From assembly GCF_037076455.1 (NCBI RefSeq), contig NZ_AP028679.1, forward strand, positions 449,501 through 513,500: a DNA stretch of 64,000 nt, in the 5' to 3' direction. This document shows positions 31,768 to 42,437 of the stretch, one piece after another. The notes below the pieces were generated by a model. The model had not been told where the DNA came from and ran no database searches. It saw nothing but the letters and a program-made list of their open reading frames with translations. The stretch comes from Desulfoferula mesophila. GTDB taxonomy: Bacteria > Desulfobacterota > Desulfarculia > Desulfarculales > Desulfarculaceae. The translations under genes were made by a program, and so were the position numbers. How positions within the stretch are numbered: position 1 is the first letter of the stretch; each line of letters begins with the position of its first letter.

Positions 31768-33150
31768 CTACTTCTTGTCCTTGGGCAACTCCCCCCGGCT
31801 GAGCGAGGCGAAGATGCCGGCCACGCACAACAGGCAGCAGATGAGGAAGGTGACCTTTAGGCTGGTGACCAGGGCGGGATAGGCGGCCGGGGTTATCTGC
31901 ACCGGTCCCACGAACATGGCCAACACCGAGGCGGCGATGCCCATGGAGACCATCTGGCCCATCAGGCGCATGGCGGCCACGGTGCCCGAGGCGATGCCGT
32001 AATAGCGCGGGGCCACCGAAGACATGATGGCGTTCATGTTGGGCGAGGAGAACACCCCGAAGCCGATGCCGTTGAGCATCAGGCAGCCCACCACGTAGGC
32101 CACCGGGCTGTCGGCGCGCAGCAGGGCCAGCCCGGCCAGGCCCAGGGCGGTGAGCCCCATGCCCAGCGAGGCCACCAGGCGCGGCTGCACCCGGTCGGAG
32201 AGGCGCCCGGCCATGGGCGAGAGAATGGCCTGCATCACCGGCTGGGCCACCAGGATCAGCCCGGCCAGCGAAGCGCTGAAGCCCTTGACCTGCTGCAGAT
32301 ACAAGCTGAGCAAAAAGGTGACCGCGAACACCGCGGCGTAGTTGATCAGCGCGGCCAGGCTGGAAAAGGCGAAGGGTCGGTTGGTCTTGATCAGGCGCAC
32401 CGGAAACACAGGGGCCGGGCTGCGGCCCTCCCACCAGCCGAAGACGAGCAAAAAGGCCAGGCCCGCCAGGGCCAGCCCTCCGCCGCCCCAGGAGGGCAGG
32501 CGGGTCAGGCCCAGGATGAGGCCCACCAGGGCCAGGGCGTAGAACAGCGAGCCCAACAGGTCGAAGTGCTCGCCCTTGGCCTCGGCCCACTCCGCGTCCA
32601 GCTTGTACACGGCCACCCACAGCGCCAGGGCGCTGGGGGGCACCACCAGGGCGAAGACGCTGCGCCAGGTGAGGTAGCTGGTCATCAGGCCGCCCAGCAG
32701 GGGGCCCAGGGACAGGCCAATGTAGATGGCCGCCACGTTGATGCCCAGGGCCCGGCCCCGCTGGCCGGGGGGGTAGGCCTCCGAGAGGATGGCCATGCCC
32801 GTGCCGAAGACCATGGAGCTGCCCACCCCCTGGGCCACCCGGGCCGCGAGCACCACCACGATGTTGGGGGCCAGGCAGGCCAGCAGCGAGGCCAGGGCGA
32901 AGCAGCTCATGCCCCAGATAAAGACCCGCTTACGCCCCAGGATGTCGCCCAGCCGCCCCGAGGGCACCACGCACACCGCGGTGGTCAGAATATAGGCGGT
33001 CTGCACCCAGGAGAGGGTCACCGCGTCCAGGGCCATGCGCCGGCCCAGGTCGGGCAGGGCCAGGTTGACCGCCGAGGCCATGACCGGGGTCACGAAGGAA
33101 CTGATGACCGCCAGGGTGAGGGCGGCGCGCTGCAGGGTGGTGTCGGTCAT
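31768..33150 (-). CDS. MFS transporter, DHA2-type drug:proton antiporter
   Basis: A 460-residue polytopic membrane protein with the MFS motif A in the first intracellular loop (GRLGDILGRKRVF) and motif C-like sequence GLSLGPLLGGLMTSYLTWRSVF in the fifth helix region (first 20 residues are the conserved part). The length and the WRSVF segment suit 14-helix DHA2 exporters such as EmrB/QacA. A role in export of a toxic compound by proton antiport is inferred from family. No MarR/TetR gene or membrane-fusion partner is adjacent, so any regulator lies elsewhere. It diverges from the small secreted protein gene. Confidence 0.88.
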   Translation of the reverse strand: MTDTTLQRAALTLAVISSFVTPVMASAVNLALPDLGRRMALDAVTLSWVQTAYILTTAVCVVPSGRLGDILGRKRVFIWGMSCFALASLLACLAPNIVVVLAARVAQGVGSSMVFGTGMAILSEAYPPGQRGRALGINVAAIYIGLSLGPLLGGLMTSYLTWRSVFALVVPPSALALWVAVYKLDAEWAEAKGEHFDLLGSLFYALALVGLILGLTRLPSWGGGGLALAGLAFLLVFGWWEGRSPAPVFPVRLIKTNRPFAFSSLAALINYAAVFAVTFLLSLYLQQVKGFSASLAGLILVAQPVMQAILSPMAGRLSDRVQPRLVASLGMGLTALGLAGLALLRADSPVAYVVGCLMLNGIGFGVFSSPNMNAIMSSVAPRYYGIASGTVAAMRLMGQMVSMGIAASVLAMFVGPVQITPAAYPALVTSLKVTFLICCLLCVAGIFASLSRGELPKDKK

Positions 33151-33171
33151 AAATTACCCGGGCCGTTCATT

Positions 33172-33201
33172 TTGGGTTCAAACTCGCGACAACATAATAA
33201 T
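33172..33201 (+). promoter_or_regulatory. AT-rich candidate promoter in the divergent region
   Basis: TTGGGT (33172-33177), an 18-nt spacer and AATAAT (33196-33201), a five-of-six -10 match. It reads toward the secreted protein gene at 33357. The region is clearly richer in A and T than its surroundings and may also serve the MFS gene on the other strand. Confidence 0.35.
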
Positions 33202-33356
33202 TTACTACGTTCGGCCGGGCACGGCTAATCCCCGGGTAGTGTGGATCATTGGCGCCGCCCTGTGTTCTGCTGGCCCCGCCGCCCCTCCCGCCGCCTCGAG
33301 GAAAGAGGCGGCATTGCCTTGTCAGCCTACGGCGCGGATGAAAGAGGGAAAAATTT

Positions 33357-33752
33357 ATGCTGAAACATGCCTCGGTATTTGGCCTGCTCATGGTGCTGAT
33401 GCTGGCCGCCCTCCCGGCCTGGGCCGGGGATAGTGTCACCGGCTATTGGGACGGCTCTTGGACCTGCACCAGCGGAACCTGCGATAAGGCCCACGGCGGC
33501 TTTATGAGCGCCTCTTTGCAGCAGGACGATAATCACAACGTGACCGGCGATTTCGCGATGCATGACACGGTCAAGGGCATCCTGCGCTGCAAGGTGAAAA
33601 AAGCCGTGGTGGCCAGCGACTATGAATTCGCCGGCACCATAATGTGCGGCTCTTACAGCGTGGGTCTGGCCGGCAAGTTCAACGGAGACCATTTCGAGGG
33701 CCAATACGACGGCGGCTCGCTGGGCATGGGCACCTTCGTAATGAATCGCTGA
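33357..33752 (+). CDS. Small secreted protein of unknown family
   Basis: A 131-residue protein with a cleavable signal peptide (MLKHASVFGLLMVLMLAALP, then AWA before GDSVTG). The mature part is Gly- and Asp-rich with four cysteines (two in TCTSGTC, then C in LRCK and C in IMCG), enough for two disulfides. It has alternating strands ending GGSLGMGTFVMNR, suggestive of a small lipocalin-like or beta-barrel domain. I recognise no family. Its periplasmic or extracellular location is the firm part of the call. Confidence 0.7.
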   Translation: MLKHASVFGLLMVLMLAALPAWAGDSVTGYWDGSWTCTSGTCDKAHGGFMSASLQQDDNHNVTGDFAMHDTVKGILRCKVKKAVVASDYEFAGTIMCGSYSVGLAGKFNGDHFEGQYDGGSLGMGTFVMNR

Positions 33753-33850
33753 GCCCGGCTCAAAGCGCGGTTGGCGCGGCGGCGTGAGCCCGTTGTCCGC
33801 ATAATTCCGGGGCCTGGGCGCTTGCCGTCCGGGCCGTCTTTTTGGGGGGA

Positions 33851-34987
33851 TCAGGCGAACAGGGCGGCCGCCGCGTCGGCCATGTTGAGCCCGGCCCGGG
33901 TGGGGATGATGCGGCCCTGGGCGATGCGTCCCCAGCCTTGCCGGTGCAGCTCGGCCAGGGCCCTGGCGTAGACCCGGCGGGGGTTGGCCCCCAAAAGCAC
34001 CGCCAGGGGGGCCAGCTCCACCCCGCGCACCGTGCGCAGCCCCAGGAGGATCAGCTCCAGGGCCCGCTGCTCGGGGCTCAGTTCCTCGCGCATGGCCAGC
34101 GGTTCCTCGCCCGCCTCCACCAAGCGGCAATACTCCGAGGGGTCGGCCACCCAGGCCCAGCGCACCCCGGCCAGATGGCCGTGGGCCCCCGGCCCCAGGG
34201 ACAGGTAATCACCCCCCTGCCAGGTGGCCTGGTTGTGGCGGCATTCGAGTCCCGGCCGGGCGTAGTTGCTCACCTCGTAGCGCCTGAGCCCAACGGCCTC
34301 CAGCAACCGCTCGGCCCGCTCCTCCATCTGAACGATCTCCTCGTCGCCGGGCAGGGGAGGGCGGCCGGGGCGAAAGTGGCGGCCAAAGGGGGTGCCGGGC
34401 GACAGGGTCAGTTCGTAGAGGGACAGGTGCTCCGGCTCCAGGGCCAGGGCGGCCTCCAGGTCGGCCGCGGCCAGGGCCGGGCTCTGGCCGGGCAGGCCGT
34501 AGATGAGGTCCAGGTTCAGGTTGGCGAAACCAGCCCTGCGGGCGGCGGCCACCGCCCGGCGGGTGCTCTCCGGCGAGTGGCGGCGGCCCAGGGCCTTCAG
34601 CAGGGAGGGGTCGAAGCTCTGGGCTCCCAGGGACAGGCGGTTGAAACCGGCGGCGCGCAGGGCCGTCAGCTTGAGCGGGGAGAGGGCCCCGGGGTTGGCC
34701 TCCAGGGAGATTTCCGCCGTGGGTTCCAGGCCCGGGGCCTCGCTTATTTGGGCCAACAGGGAGGCCAGGACGGCGGCGGGCAGCATGGCCGGGGTGCCGC
34801 CGCCGAAGTAGACGGTGGCCAGGCGGCGCCCCCCGGCCAGGGACGCGATGCGGCCCAAATGAACGGCGAGGCCCGCCAGAAGGCGGCGGGCCTCGCCGTG
34901 GTCGTAGGTCTTGGCGTTGAAGTCGCAATAGGGGCAGCGGGCCGGGCAAAAGGGCAGATGCAGATATAGGCCCAGCCCTGGCGGCAT
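33851..34987 (-). CDS. hemW: Radical SAM protein HemW
   Basis: A 378-residue radical SAM protein related to oxygen-independent coproporphyrinogen oxidase. The cluster motif CPARCPYC (C14, C18, C21) is followed by DFNA, the SAM-binding GGGTP is at 62-66, and the HemW C-terminal domain is present (RHNQATWQGGDYLSLGPGAHG, with landmarks RHNQ and GPGAHG). HemW lacks the extra N-terminal residues needed by HemN and acts as a heme chaperone in studied cases. Its ATG overlaps the stop of the upstream acyl-CoA ligase gene by one base (TGATG), so they are co-translated, though no functional link is obvious. Confidence 0.92.
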   Translation of the reverse strand: MPPGLGLYLHLPFCPARCPYCDFNAKTYDHGEARRLLAGLAVHLGRIASLAGGRRLATVYFGGGTPAMLPAAVLASLLAQISEAPGLEPTAEISLEANPGALSPLKLTALRAAGFNRLSLGAQSFDPSLLKALGRRHSPESTRRAVAAARRAGFANLNLDLIYGLPGQSPALAAADLEAALALEPEHLSLYELTLSPGTPFGRHFRPGRPPLPGDEEIVQMEERAERLLEAVGLRRYEVSNYARPGLECRHNQATWQGGDYLSLGPGAHGHLAGVRWAWVADPSEYCRLVEAGEEPLAMREELSPEQRALELILLGLRTVRGVELAPLAVLLGANPRRVYARALAELHRQGWGRIAQGRIIPTRAGLNMADAAAALFA

Positions 34988-36705
34988 CAGACCTTCTTGG
35001 CGGCTTCCTCCTCCTTGAGCACCCGCCTGAGCACCTTGCCCACCATGGTCTTGGGCAGCTCGTCGCGGAACTCAACGATGGAGGGGACCTTGTAATGGGT
35101 CATGTTCTCCTTGCACCAGGCGATGATGTCATCCTCGCTCACCTGGCCCACCTTGTCCGGCTGCAGCACCACGAAGGCCTTGAGGATCTCACCCACCTTG
35201 GGATGAGGCAGGCCGATCACCGCCACCTCCAGGATGTCCGGGTGGCTGAACATGTAGTCCTCCACCTCCTTGGGGAAGACGCTGAAGCCCTTGAACTTCA
35301 CCAGGTCCTTGGCCCGGTCCATGATGAAGATGTAGCCGTTATCAGCCATGTAGGCGATGTCGCCGGTGTAGAGCCAGCCGTCGCGCAGGGTGCGGGCGGT
35401 CTCGTCGGGACGGTTGAGGTAGCCCTTCATCACCTGGGGGCCCTTCACGCACAGCTCGCCCACCTGGTCCGGCCCGTAGCCCAGCTGGTTGTCGCCGGTC
35501 TCCAGGTCCATGATCTTGCAGTCGGTGTTGGGGAAGGGGATGCCGATGGAGCCCATGACCCGTTCATGGCCCTCGGGGATGACAAAGGGGTTGGCCGTGA
35601 CCACCGGGGAGGACTCGCTGAGCCCGTAGCCCTCCACCACCTTGGCCCCGATCTTTTCCTCGAACTTCATCTGCACGTCGCGGGGCAGGGGGCCCGCCCC
35701 GGAGAGGCAGGCGGTAAGGGGGCTGAGGTCGTAGGCCTCCAGGCCCTTGGTGTTGTTGATCTTGTTGAACAGCACCGCCACCCCGGCCATGCACAGCTGG
35801 GTGCCCTTGCCCCACTTCTGGATCTGCTCGGCCCACTCCAGCATGGTATCGGGCGGCTTGGGGAACAGCAGCATGAAGCCGCCGGAGGCGATGGCCGAGT
35901 TCATGCAGCAGGTCATGGCGAAGACGTGGAACAGGGGCAGAACCCCCACCCAGCCCGCATCCCGGGGGAAGTTGACGCCGATCCAGGCCTTGCCGCTCAG
36001 GGCGTTGCTCACCAGGTTGTAGGAGGTGAGCATGGCCCCCTTGGGGGTGCCGGTGGTGCCGCCGGTGTACTGCAGGGCCGCGATGTCGTTTACCGGGTCG
36101 ATCTCCACCGAGGGCGGGTTGGGCGCGGTGGCGAGCAGCTGCTTGTAGCTCAGGGTCCCCTGAGGCATCTGGCCGGTGGGAATCTTGCCCAGCTTCTTGC
36201 CCAGCCATTTCTTGAGCCCGCTCATCTTGACCAGGTCGGTGATGTTGGTGCCGATGAGGTGCTTGACCTGGGTCTGGTCCAGGATGCGCCCGGCCTCGGC
36301 GTACACCGAGTCCAGCACCACCAGGGCCTTGGCCCCGGAGTCATTCAGGTGGTGTTTGATCTCCAACGCCTTGTAGGTGGGGTTGATGGCCGTGGCGGTC
36401 ATGCCCAGGCGCTGACAGGCGTAGAAGGTGATGACGAACTGGAAGGAGTTGGGCAGCATCAGGGCCAATACGTCGCCCTTTTTGAGCCCCAGGTTGGCCA
36501 GGGCGGTGGCGAAGCGGTCCACCGCGTCGTCCAGCTCCCGATAGGTCATCACCGAGTCCAAGAACACAATGGCCTTGTCCTCAGGATAAGAGGCGGCGGA
36601 CTCCCGCAGCATGTCGCTAAGGCTTATCTTGGGGAAATCGATCCATTTGGGGACGTTCTGCGGCCAGTCGCCGTACCAGGGGCGGTCGCCAAGGTCCTGG
36701 GCCAT
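34987..36705 (-). CDS. Long-chain fatty acid-CoA ligase
   Basis: A 572-residue ANL-superfamily ligase that activates fatty acids with ATP and CoA. The P-loop is TGGTTGTPKG at 214-223, the second motif is YGLSESSP, and the hinge is in DRAKDLVKFKGFSVFP with the catalytic lysine in the C-terminal PKTMVGKVLRR. The N-terminal block WPQNVPKWIDFP is typical of FadD-like enzymes in this phylum. I start at ATG 36705 because AGGAGG lies 6 nt upstream. A TTGACA -35 lies about 85 nt upstream on the minus strand. It is followed by hemW with overlapping codons. Confidence 0.9.
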   Translation of the reverse strand: MAQDLGDRPWYGDWPQNVPKWIDFPKISLSDMLRESAASYPEDKAIVFLDSVMTYRELDDAVDRFATALANLGLKKGDVLALMLPNSFQFVITFYACQRLGMTATAINPTYKALEIKHHLNDSGAKALVVLDSVYAEAGRILDQTQVKHLIGTNITDLVKMSGLKKWLGKKLGKIPTGQMPQGTLSYKQLLATAPNPPSVEIDPVNDIAALQYTGGTTGTPKGAMLTSYNLVSNALSGKAWIGVNFPRDAGWVGVLPLFHVFAMTCCMNSAIASGGFMLLFPKPPDTMLEWAEQIQKWGKGTQLCMAGVAVLFNKINNTKGLEAYDLSPLTACLSGAGPLPRDVQMKFEEKIGAKVVEGYGLSESSPVVTANPFVIPEGHERVMGSIGIPFPNTDCKIMDLETGDNQLGYGPDQVGELCVKGPQVMKGYLNRPDETARTLRDGWLYTGDIAYMADNGYIFIMDRAKDLVKFKGFSVFPKEVEDYMFSHPDILEVAVIGLPHPKVGEILKAFVVLQPDKVGQVSEDDIIAWCKENMTHYKVPSIVEFRDELPKTMVGKVLRRVLKEEEAAKKV

Positions 36706-36765
36706 GGTTATCCTCCTGGGGCCGGTGAGGCCCCGCCTGATTGTGCGGTGGCGGGCGCAAATGCA

Positions 36766-36794
36766 AAGTAACGCACTGGCCATCGGGCTGTCAA
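36766..36794 (-). promoter_or_regulatory. Candidate promoter of the FadD-like/hemW operon
   Basis: On the minus strand, TTGACA (36794-36789, perfect -35) is followed by a 16-17 nt spacer and GTTACT/TTACTT as a weak -10. The start codon at 36705 is about 60 nt downstream. Confidence 0.5.
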
Positions 36795-36901
36795 TGATAA
36801 GCGGGGGCGGCCGCGAAGCCGGCCTTCATGGAGGCGGAGGTTCCGGCCCGTGGAAAAAGACCTTGACCGGCGGGGGGGGCTGTGGGTAGCTTTTCTACCC
36901 C

Positions 36902-38020
36902 ATGGAAGGAAAAACACGAGCCCAGGGCTCCCAGGAGCTCTTGGATTGGCTGGGGCTGAAGCTCATTCCCGGCGTGGGAAGCGTCACCTTCGCCCGCCTG
37001 GTGGAGGCCTTCGGCAGCCCCGGCGCGGCCTTGGGCGCTCCCCTGGCCGCCCTGGAGGCCCTGCCCCGCCTCAGGCCCCAGGTGGCCCGGGCGGTGCACC
37101 GCCAAGCCTGGGAGTCCGACCCCCAGGAGCAGCTCGAGCGCCTCGACAAGCTGGGCGGCCGACTGCTCATCCAAAGCGATCCCGACTACCCGCCCTTTTT
37201 GGCGGGCATCCACGCCCCGCCTCCCTTGCTCTACCTGCTGGGCGATCTGGCCCCCTGCCATGAGGGGGGCGTCGCGGTGGTGGGCAGCCGGGCCATGAGC
37301 CCCTACGGCCGCCGCCTGGCCGCGGAACTGGGCCGCGACGTGGCCCGCCACGGGGTGAGCCTGGTCTCGGGCCTGGCCCGGGGGGTGGACGCCGTGGCCC
37401 ACGCCGGGGCCCTGGAGGCGGGGGGCCACAGCGTGGGGGTGTTGGGCTGCGGCCTGGACGTGGTCTATCCCCGCGAGAACCGCGAGCTCATCGCCCGCAT
37501 GGCCGCCCAGGGCGCGGTGGTGAGCGAATTTCCCCTGGGCGCCCAGCCCGTGGCGGCCAACTTCCCGGTGCGTAACCGGGTGATCAGCGGGCTGAGCCGG
37601 GCCGTGGTGGTGGTGGAGGCGGGCCTCAAGAGCGGATCGTTGATCACCGCCCGCCACGCCCTGGAACAGGGTCGCGAGGTGTTCGCGGTGCCCGGCCCGG
37701 TGGGCTCGGCCACTAGCGCGGGCAGCAATCAACTGATAAAGGAAGGGGCCCGGCTGCTCACAAGCAGCCGCGATCTTTTCGAGCCCGGCGCCCTGCCGCC
37801 GGGGCCGGGGCCGGGAGCCCCGCGGCCCATGGAGCCCGGCGAGCTGAGCCCGGCCGAGGCCGAACTTTTGGAGCTGGTGGGGCCCGAGCCCCAGCACATA
37901 GACCAGATAGGCCGGGCCAGCGGCCTGGCCCCCGGCGAGTTGGCCACCCTTTTGCTCAACCTGGTGTTGGCCGAGAGGGTGGTGGAGTTGCCGGGCAAGC
38001 TTTATGTGCTTAACCTGTAG
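36902..38020 (+). CDS. dprA: DNA-processing protein DprA
   Basis: DprA binds incoming single-stranded DNA and loads RecA during transformation. The 372-residue protein has an N-terminal SAM-like region, the Rossmann fold with GSRAMSPYG, SGLARGVDAVAHAGAL and GCGLDVVYPRENREL, and a C-terminal winged helix of the DprA_WH type. The ATG at 36902 has no good ribosome-binding site. It is followed 35 nt later by topA, a pairing widely conserved in bacteria. The presence of dprA alone does not prove competence. Confidence 0.94.
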   Translation: MEGKTRAQGSQELLDWLGLKLIPGVGSVTFARLVEAFGSPGAALGAPLAALEALPRLRPQVARAVHRQAWESDPQEQLERLDKLGGRLLIQSDPDYPPFLAGIHAPPPLLYLLGDLAPCHEGGVAVVGSRAMSPYGRRLAAELGRDVARHGVSLVSGLARGVDAVAHAGALEAGGHSVGVLGCGLDVVYPRENRELIARMAAQGAVVSEFPLGAQPVAANFPVRNRVISGLSRAVVVVEAGLKSGSLITARHALEQGREVFAVPGPVGSATSAGSNQLIKEGARLLTSSRDLFEPGALPPGPGPGAPRPMEPGELSPAEAELLELVGPEPQHIDQIGRASGLAPGELATLLLNLVLAERVVELPGKLYVLNL

Positions 38021-38055
38021 GTAACCCGCAACGGAGATAAACGCTTTTTACCGTT

Positions 38056-40428
<2,373 letters not shown>

Positions 40429-40548
40429 CGGCTTCGCCAGCCACCGCATGGCGGCGTTGTCAACTTCGCTCGGTCCTCGGGGTAGGTTTGGCTACCCCTG
40501 CGTTCCTCGCTCGTTTCCGCCTTGCCCTGCGGCGGCTGGCTGTGCCGC
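40429..40548 (+). repeat. Palindromic intergenic element, copy D
   Basis: It starts at the base after the topA stop. The left arm is CGGCTTCGCCAGCC and the right arm GGCTGGCTGTGCCG, so the change from AGG to AGCC on the left is matched by GGCT on the right. The apical stem is GGGGTAG (40479-40485) with CTACCCC (40492-40498). The topA and SBP genes converge here, but the polarity still follows topA. Confidence 0.85.
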
Positions 40549-40587
40549 TGTGAGGGAGCTTTTTCCGGCCAGATCATGATTAAAGAC

Positions 40588-40619
40588 AAGAAAAGCCCCG
40601 CCCGAAACCGGGCGGGGCT
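40588..40619 (-). terminator. Rho-independent terminator of the solute-binding protein gene
   Basis: An 11-bp perfect stem (40594-40604 with 40609-40619) with AAAC loop, followed on the minus strand by TTTTCTT. It lies 24 nt after the stop at 40643. Confidence 0.9.
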
Positions 40620-40642
40620 CGCTATTTAAGCTGGTCGCGGGG

Positions 40643-41449
40643 CTAGCGGGGCAGTTTCTTGATCCAGCCGGACTGCTTGAACCAGCGCGCCTTCAGCTCG
40701 GTCAGGCCGCCGCCGGCGGTCAGGGTGCCCAGGTAGTTGTCCACCATGTTTTGCAGCAGGGAGTCGTTGGCCGGCACCGCCACTCCCAGGGGCTCGAAGG
40801 TGAAGGGCTTTTGCAGGGCGGCCAGGTTGTCGGCCTTGTACTGGAAGCTGGCCAGCACGCAGTAGGGGAAGTCGGCCACCATGACCTGGGCCTTGCCGGC
40901 CAGCAAGGCCTTGAGGGCGTCTTCGTTATCCTTGTACGCCACGATTTTGGCCTTGGGCAACAGCTGCTTGACGGTGGTCTCGCCGGTGGTGCCCTTGTTA
41001 ACCGCCACGGTGTATTCAGGCTTGTTGAAGTCGGTGAGGTCGCGAATCTTCTGCATCATGTCGCCCTTCATCAGGGCCCCCTGGCCGGTGACGAAGTAAG
41101 GCCCGGCGAAATAGGCCTTGGTGTTGCGCTCGGGAGTCATGGTCATGCCCGAGATCACCAGATCCACCTTGCCCGCGTTGAGCGCCTCCAAGAGTTTGGG
41201 GAAGGGGATGACCTCGATCTTCAGCTTGACCTTGATGGCCTGGGCCAAGATTTTGGCCAGGTCCACGTCCAGGCCCATGATGGTGCCGTCGTTGGCCTTG
41301 AAGTTGAAGGGGGGGTAGTCGGTCGCGGTGCCCACCACCAGCTCGCCTTTTTTGACGATACGGTCCATCACCGGGCCGGCCAGGGCGGCCGAGGCCAGGG
41401 CCAGGGTCATAAAAGCCACCAGGGCGATGACGATTCCAGTCTTGCGCAT
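40643..41449 (-). CDS. Periplasmic solute-binding protein (SBP_bac_3), paralogue 1
   Basis: A 268-residue family 3 extracellular solute-binding protein, usually the receptor for amino acids in ABC import. The signal peptide is about 24 residues (ALASAALA end). Landmarks are GELVVGTATDYPPFNF, GLDVDLAKILAQ, GKVDLVISGMTMTPER and the C-terminal hinge strand. It is preceded by AAGGAGAG at its ATG and by a separate promoter, and is a clear paralogue of the next gene. No permease or ATPase is adjacent, so it must use transporter parts encoded elsewhere, or act in sensing. Confidence 0.9.
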   Translation of the reverse strand: MRKTGIVIALVAFMTLALASAALAGPVMDRIVKKGELVVGTATDYPPFNFKANDGTIMGLDVDLAKILAQAIKVKLKIEVIPFPKLLEALNAGKVDLVISGMTMTPERNTKAYFAGPYFVTGQGALMKGDMMQKIRDLTDFNKPEYTVAVNKGTTGETTVKQLLPKAKIVAYKDNEDALKALLAGKAQVMVADFPYCVLASFQYKADNLAALQKPFTFEPLGVAVPANDSLLQNMVDNYLGTLTAGGGLTELKARWFKQSGWIKKLPR

Positions 41450-41499
41450 GAAACTCTCCTTAAAATAAGATCGCGAAAATGATGGTTATCATGGCCACA

Positions 41500-41528
41500 T
41501 ATATGGCCCCGTGACAAGCGTTATTCAA
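41500..41528 (-). promoter_or_regulatory. Candidate promoter of SBP paralogue 1
   Basis: On the minus strand TTGAAT (41528-41523), a 17-nt spacer and CATATA (41505-41500). It lies downstream of the terminator of the paralogue 2 gene, so paralogue 1 can be expressed alone. Confidence 0.4.
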
Positions 41529-41548
41529 CTGAAAACCATCGGAACCGC

Positions 41549-41577
41549 AAAAAAGCCGGGGCCCTGGCCCCGGCTTT
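41549..41577 (-). terminator. Rho-independent terminator of SBP paralogue 2
   Basis: AAAGCCGGGGCC pairs with GGCCCCGGCTTT around a two-base loop and is followed on the minus strand by a T-run. It separates the two paralogues. Confidence 0.88.
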
Positions 41578-41617
41578 GCTTACGATATCGCCGCCCGCCC
41601 CAGCGGGGCCGGGCGGG

Positions 41618-42418
41618 TTAGGGCAATAGCCGCATCCAGGCGGGGTTTTTGAGCCAACGGTTTTTGAGGAAATTCAGTTTGCCGCCGCCTTCCATGTTGA
41701 ACAAAAAGTTGGTCACCAGGTTGTCCCATTGGGGATCGCCGGGGGGCAAGGCGATGCCCAGGGGCTCGAAGGTGAAGGGCTTTTCCAGGGTGCCCAGCTT
41801 GGCCTCGGGGTTGCGGAAGGCCGCCACCGCGCAGTAGGGGTAGTCGGCCACCATGGCCTTGACCTGGCCGTTCAACAGCAGCTCCAGGGCCTGGTCCAGG
41901 GTGTCCGCCACGACGATCTTGGCCTTGCTCATCACCTGGCGGACGGCCTGCTCGCTGGTGGTGCCCTTGGCCACGGAGACGCTGAAGCCGGGCTGGTTCA
42001 CGCTGTCCAGACCCTTGATGCCCGCGCCCACCTTCTGGGTGGCCAACAGGGTCTGACCGGAGATGAAGTAGGGCCCGGCGAAGTAGACCTTGGCGTTGCG
42101 CTGGGGGGTCACGCCTATGCCCCCGATGGCCAGGTCCACCTCCCCGGCCGCGGCGGCCGGCACCAGGCGCTCGAAGGGCATCCGCTTCAGCGTGAGGCGC
42201 ACCCCCAGCGACTGGGCCAGATCCTTGACGATGTCCACGTCCAGCCCGATCAATTCCCCGTCCTTGCTCACGGCGGTGAGGGGAGGGTAGGCCCCGGAGG
42301 TGGCCACCACCAGCTCCTTTTTGGCGAACACGCGATCTATCACCGCCCCGGCCTGGGCCGGAGCGGCGGCCAGGGTCAGGGCAACGAGGGCCGCAAGGGC
42401 CAGGTACCACCTTTTCAT
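41618..42418 (-). CDS. Periplasmic solute-binding protein (SBP_bac_3), paralogue 2
   Basis: A 266-residue solute-binding protein of the same family as the preceding gene. It has a signal peptide of about 23 residues and matching landmarks: KKELVVATSGAYPPLT, GLDVDIVKDLAQSLG, GEVDLAIGGIGVTPQR, AMVADYPYCAVAAF, FTFEPLGIALPP. Paralogue 1 shares the rare FPYC/YPYC segment, so the pair arose by duplication. Its start lies 19 nt from the M20 peptidase stop, making a two-gene transcript. Peptide or N-acyl amino acid uptake would fit with the peptidase but is inferred. Confidence 0.9.
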   Translation of the reverse strand: MKRWYLALAALVALTLAAAPAQAGAVIDRVFAKKELVVATSGAYPPLTAVSKDGELIGLDVDIVKDLAQSLGVRLTLKRMPFERLVPAAAAGEVDLAIGGIGVTPQRNAKVYFAGPYFISGQTLLATQKVGAGIKGLDSVNQPGFSVSVAKGTTSEQAVRQVMSKAKIVVADTLDQALELLLNGQVKAMVADYPYCAVAAFRNPEAKLGTLEKPFTFEPLGIALPPGDPQWDNLVTNFLFNMEGGGKLNFLKNRWLKNPAWMRLLP

Positions 42419-42437
42419 GCTTGCTCCTTCCCTGGGC

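Noticed and set aside
36811-36830. A reverse-oriented copy of the palindromic element
   Set aside because: It has only a GCGAAGCCGG match; the rest of the arm and the second arm are missing.
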